From positions 39,291,828 to 39,355,827 of the forward strand of contig NC_079876.1 of assembly GCF_029227915.1 (NCBI RefSeq): a DNA stretch of 64,000 nt. Direction: 5' to 3'. The notes beneath the pieces were generated by a model that was not told the DNA's origin, ran no database searches, and saw only the letters and a program-made list of their open reading frames with translations. Shown here in pieces: positions 62,641 to 64,000 of the stretch. Source of the DNA: Hydractinia symbiolongicarpus. Lineage: Eukaryota; Cnidaria; Hydrozoa; Anthoathecata; Hydractiniidae. Position 1 is the stretch's first letter; every line of letters starts with the position of its first letter. A program made the position numbers and the translations under genes.

Positions 62641-64000
62641 TCCCTAACGAATTTTTAAATTATTTTTTCACCACTAAAACGCATGAGACTTGTAGTTTTG
62701 AAAAATGTTTTCATTTTTGATGAGACGCTGAATAAAAAAAGTTTAATCCCCGGCAAACGAAAACCTGCGATTTCCCGTAAATCCCGGACTCGGCCCGTAT
62801 AGTCAAAAGTATCCAAAGAAAGTACCCAGGGTGTAAACTCATTTCCCGAACGATTTTTTAAATTATTTTTTCACCACTACAACGCATGAGACTTGTAGTT
62901 TTTAAAAATGTTTTCATTTTTGATGAGACGCTGAATAAAAGAAGTTTAATCGCCGGCAAACGAAAATCCGCGATTTCAGGTAAATCCCGGTCTCGGCCTG
63001 TATAGTCAAAAATATACAAGGAAAGTACCCAGTGAGTAAACTCATTTCCCTAACGAATTTTTAAATTATTTTTTCACCACTAAAACGCATGAGACTTGTA
63101 GTTTTGAAAAATGTTTTCATTTTTGATGAGACGCTGAATAAAAAAAGTTTAATCCCCGGCAAACGAAAACCTGCGATTTCCCGTAAATCCCGGACTCGGC
63201 CCGTGTAGTCAAAAGTATCCAAAGAAAGTACCCAGGGTGTAAACTCATTTCCCGAACGATTTTTTAAATTGTTTTTTCACCACTAAAACGCATGAGACTT
63301 GTAGTTTTTAAAAATGTTTTCATTTTTGATGGGACGCTTAATAAAAGAGGTTTAATCGCCGGCAAACGAAATCCCGCGATTTTCCGTAAATCCGGGGCTT
63401 GGCCCGTATAGTCGAATGTATACAAAGAAAGTACCCAGGAAGTAAACTCATTTCCCGAACGATTTTTTAAATTTTTTTTTCACCACTAAAATGCGTGAGA
63501 CTTGTAGTTTTCAAAAATGTTTTCATTTTTGATGAGACGCTGAATAAAAGAAGTTTAATCGCCGGCAAACGAAAACCTGCGATTTCCCGTAAATCCCGGA
63601 CTCGGCCCGTATAGTCAAAAGTATACAAAGAAAGTACCCGGGGTGTAAACTCATTTCCCGAGTGATTTTTTAAATTATTATCTCACCACTAAAGCCCATG
63701 AGACTTGTAGTTTTTAAAAATGTTTTCATTTTTGATGAGACGCTTAATAAAAGAGGTTTAATCGCCGGCAAACGATATCCCGCGATTTCCCGTAAATCCC
63801 GGGCTTGGACCGTATACTCGAATGTATACAAAGAAAGTACCCAGGAAGTAAACTCATTTCCCGAACGATTTTTTAAATTTTTTTTTCACCACTAAAACGC
63901 ATGAGATTTGTAGTTTTCAAAAATGTTTTCAATTTTGATGAGACGCTTAATGAAAGAGGTTAAATCGCCGGCAAACGAAAACCCGCGATTTCCCGTAAAT
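62640..64000. repeat. Copy of the 58.8-60.1 kb segment, 3854-3856-bp spacing
   Basis: AATCCCCGGCAAACG at 62745 and 63151 matches 58889 and 59295 at 3856 bp. The CTCACCACTAAAGCCCATGAG monomer near 63681 matches one near 59827 at 3854 bp. The change from 3856 to 3854 falls at the place where the 58-60 kb copy has GCAAAAGAAAAAACC (near 59709) and this copy has the ordinary GCAAACGAAAACC. The window ends inside this unit, at the GATTTCCCGTAAAT core. Confidence 0.85.

Larger units (their letters stand above)
1..64000. repeat. Satellite DNA array, ~203-bp monomer, about 315 head-to-tail copies
   Basis: Seen directly: the motif GAGACTTGTAG and its variants recur at 195, 398, 601, 804, 1007 and 1209, and so on to 63903, spaced 202-204 bp. 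That is 314 intervals averaging 202.9 bp. Every stretch I read has the same orientation and order of landmarks: T/A tract, GCCGGC, CGATTTCCCGTAAATCCC, GGCCCGTATAG, GTATACAA, GTAAACTCATTTCC, TTTTTTAAATTATTTTTTC, CACCACTAAAACGCAT. Two neighbouring copies (195-397 and 398-600) differ at about 8 of 203 positions by eye. No other sequence is present, so there is no gene-bearing interval anywhere in the window. The array runs off both ends. Known of such arrays: tandem repeats of this length with higher-order structure are typical of eukaryotic centromeric or pericentromeric heterochromatin. That location is inferred. I do not recognise the family and give it no name. Confidence 0.98.

Noticed and set aside
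1-64000. CRISPR array
   Set aside because: The repeats are contiguous 203-bp units with no unique spacers between short repeats.
1-64000. Ribosomal DNA intergenic spacer subrepeats
   Set aside because: Spacer arrays are normally a few kb and flanked by rRNA genes; 64 kb passes with no rRNA sequence.

Overview
The whole 64 kb window is one uninterrupted satellite DNA array. A monomer of about 203 bp (202-204 bp in the copies measured) is repeated head to tail in a single orientation from base 1 to base 64000. Phased on the motif GAGACTTGTAG, the first anchor is at 195 and the last at 63903. That gives 314 monomer intervals averaging 202.9 bp, or about 315 copies. The window starts and ends inside a monomer, so the array continues past both ends. 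I see no protein gene, RNA gene, transposon, unique spacer or inverted segment.

An array this long, with higher-order repeats (HORs), points to eukaryotic heterochromatin, most likely centromeric or pericentromeric. I do not recognise the monomer. One copy hand-counted at 398-600 is 37% GC. Its CpG content is about twice the expectation from base composition, which argues against long-term heavy CpG methylation. This would fit an invertebrate, for example an insect with little DNA methylation or a hymenopteran, better than a vertebrate or plant, but that is only an inference.

Each monomer has two parts. A GC-rich 50-bp core (64% GC, 9 CpG) contains GCCGGC, CGATTTCCCGTAAATCCC and GGCCCGTATAG. 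The rest is AT-rich (about 28% GC), with T and A tracts and the palindromes TTTAAA and GTATAC. Diagnostic bases define at least six monomer subfamilies, and their order produces the HORs.

Layout by dominant repeat distance: 0-5.2 kb, 6- and 7-mers (1217 and 1419 bp); 5.2-13.75 kb, two adjacent 21-mers of 4262 bp with no difference found where checked; 13.6-15.6 kb, 5-mer (1015 bp); 15-22.7 kb, 12-mer (2434-2436 bp); 22.7-24 kb, 3-mer (608 bp); 25.1-29.4 kb, 8-, 9- and 3-mers; 29.5-33 kb, 9-mer (1826 bp); 33.3-42.7 kb, 7-mer nested in a 27-mer (5477 bp); 43-45 kb, dimers (406 bp); 46.8-49.8 kb, 7- and 8-mers; 51.5-57 kb, 15-mer (3044 bp); 56.6-60.2 kb, 9-mer (1828 bp); 60.1-62.6 kb, a nested 5-3-5 block; 62.6-64 kb, a copy of 58.8-60.1 kb. 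This is the expected footprint of repeated local unequal exchange or segmental amplification.

Open frames of 60-131 codons occur on both strands, but they are by-products of the monomer. Many on the minus strand open at TTG, they shift frame at each monomer (203 is not a multiple of 3), and indels break them. None is annotated as a gene.
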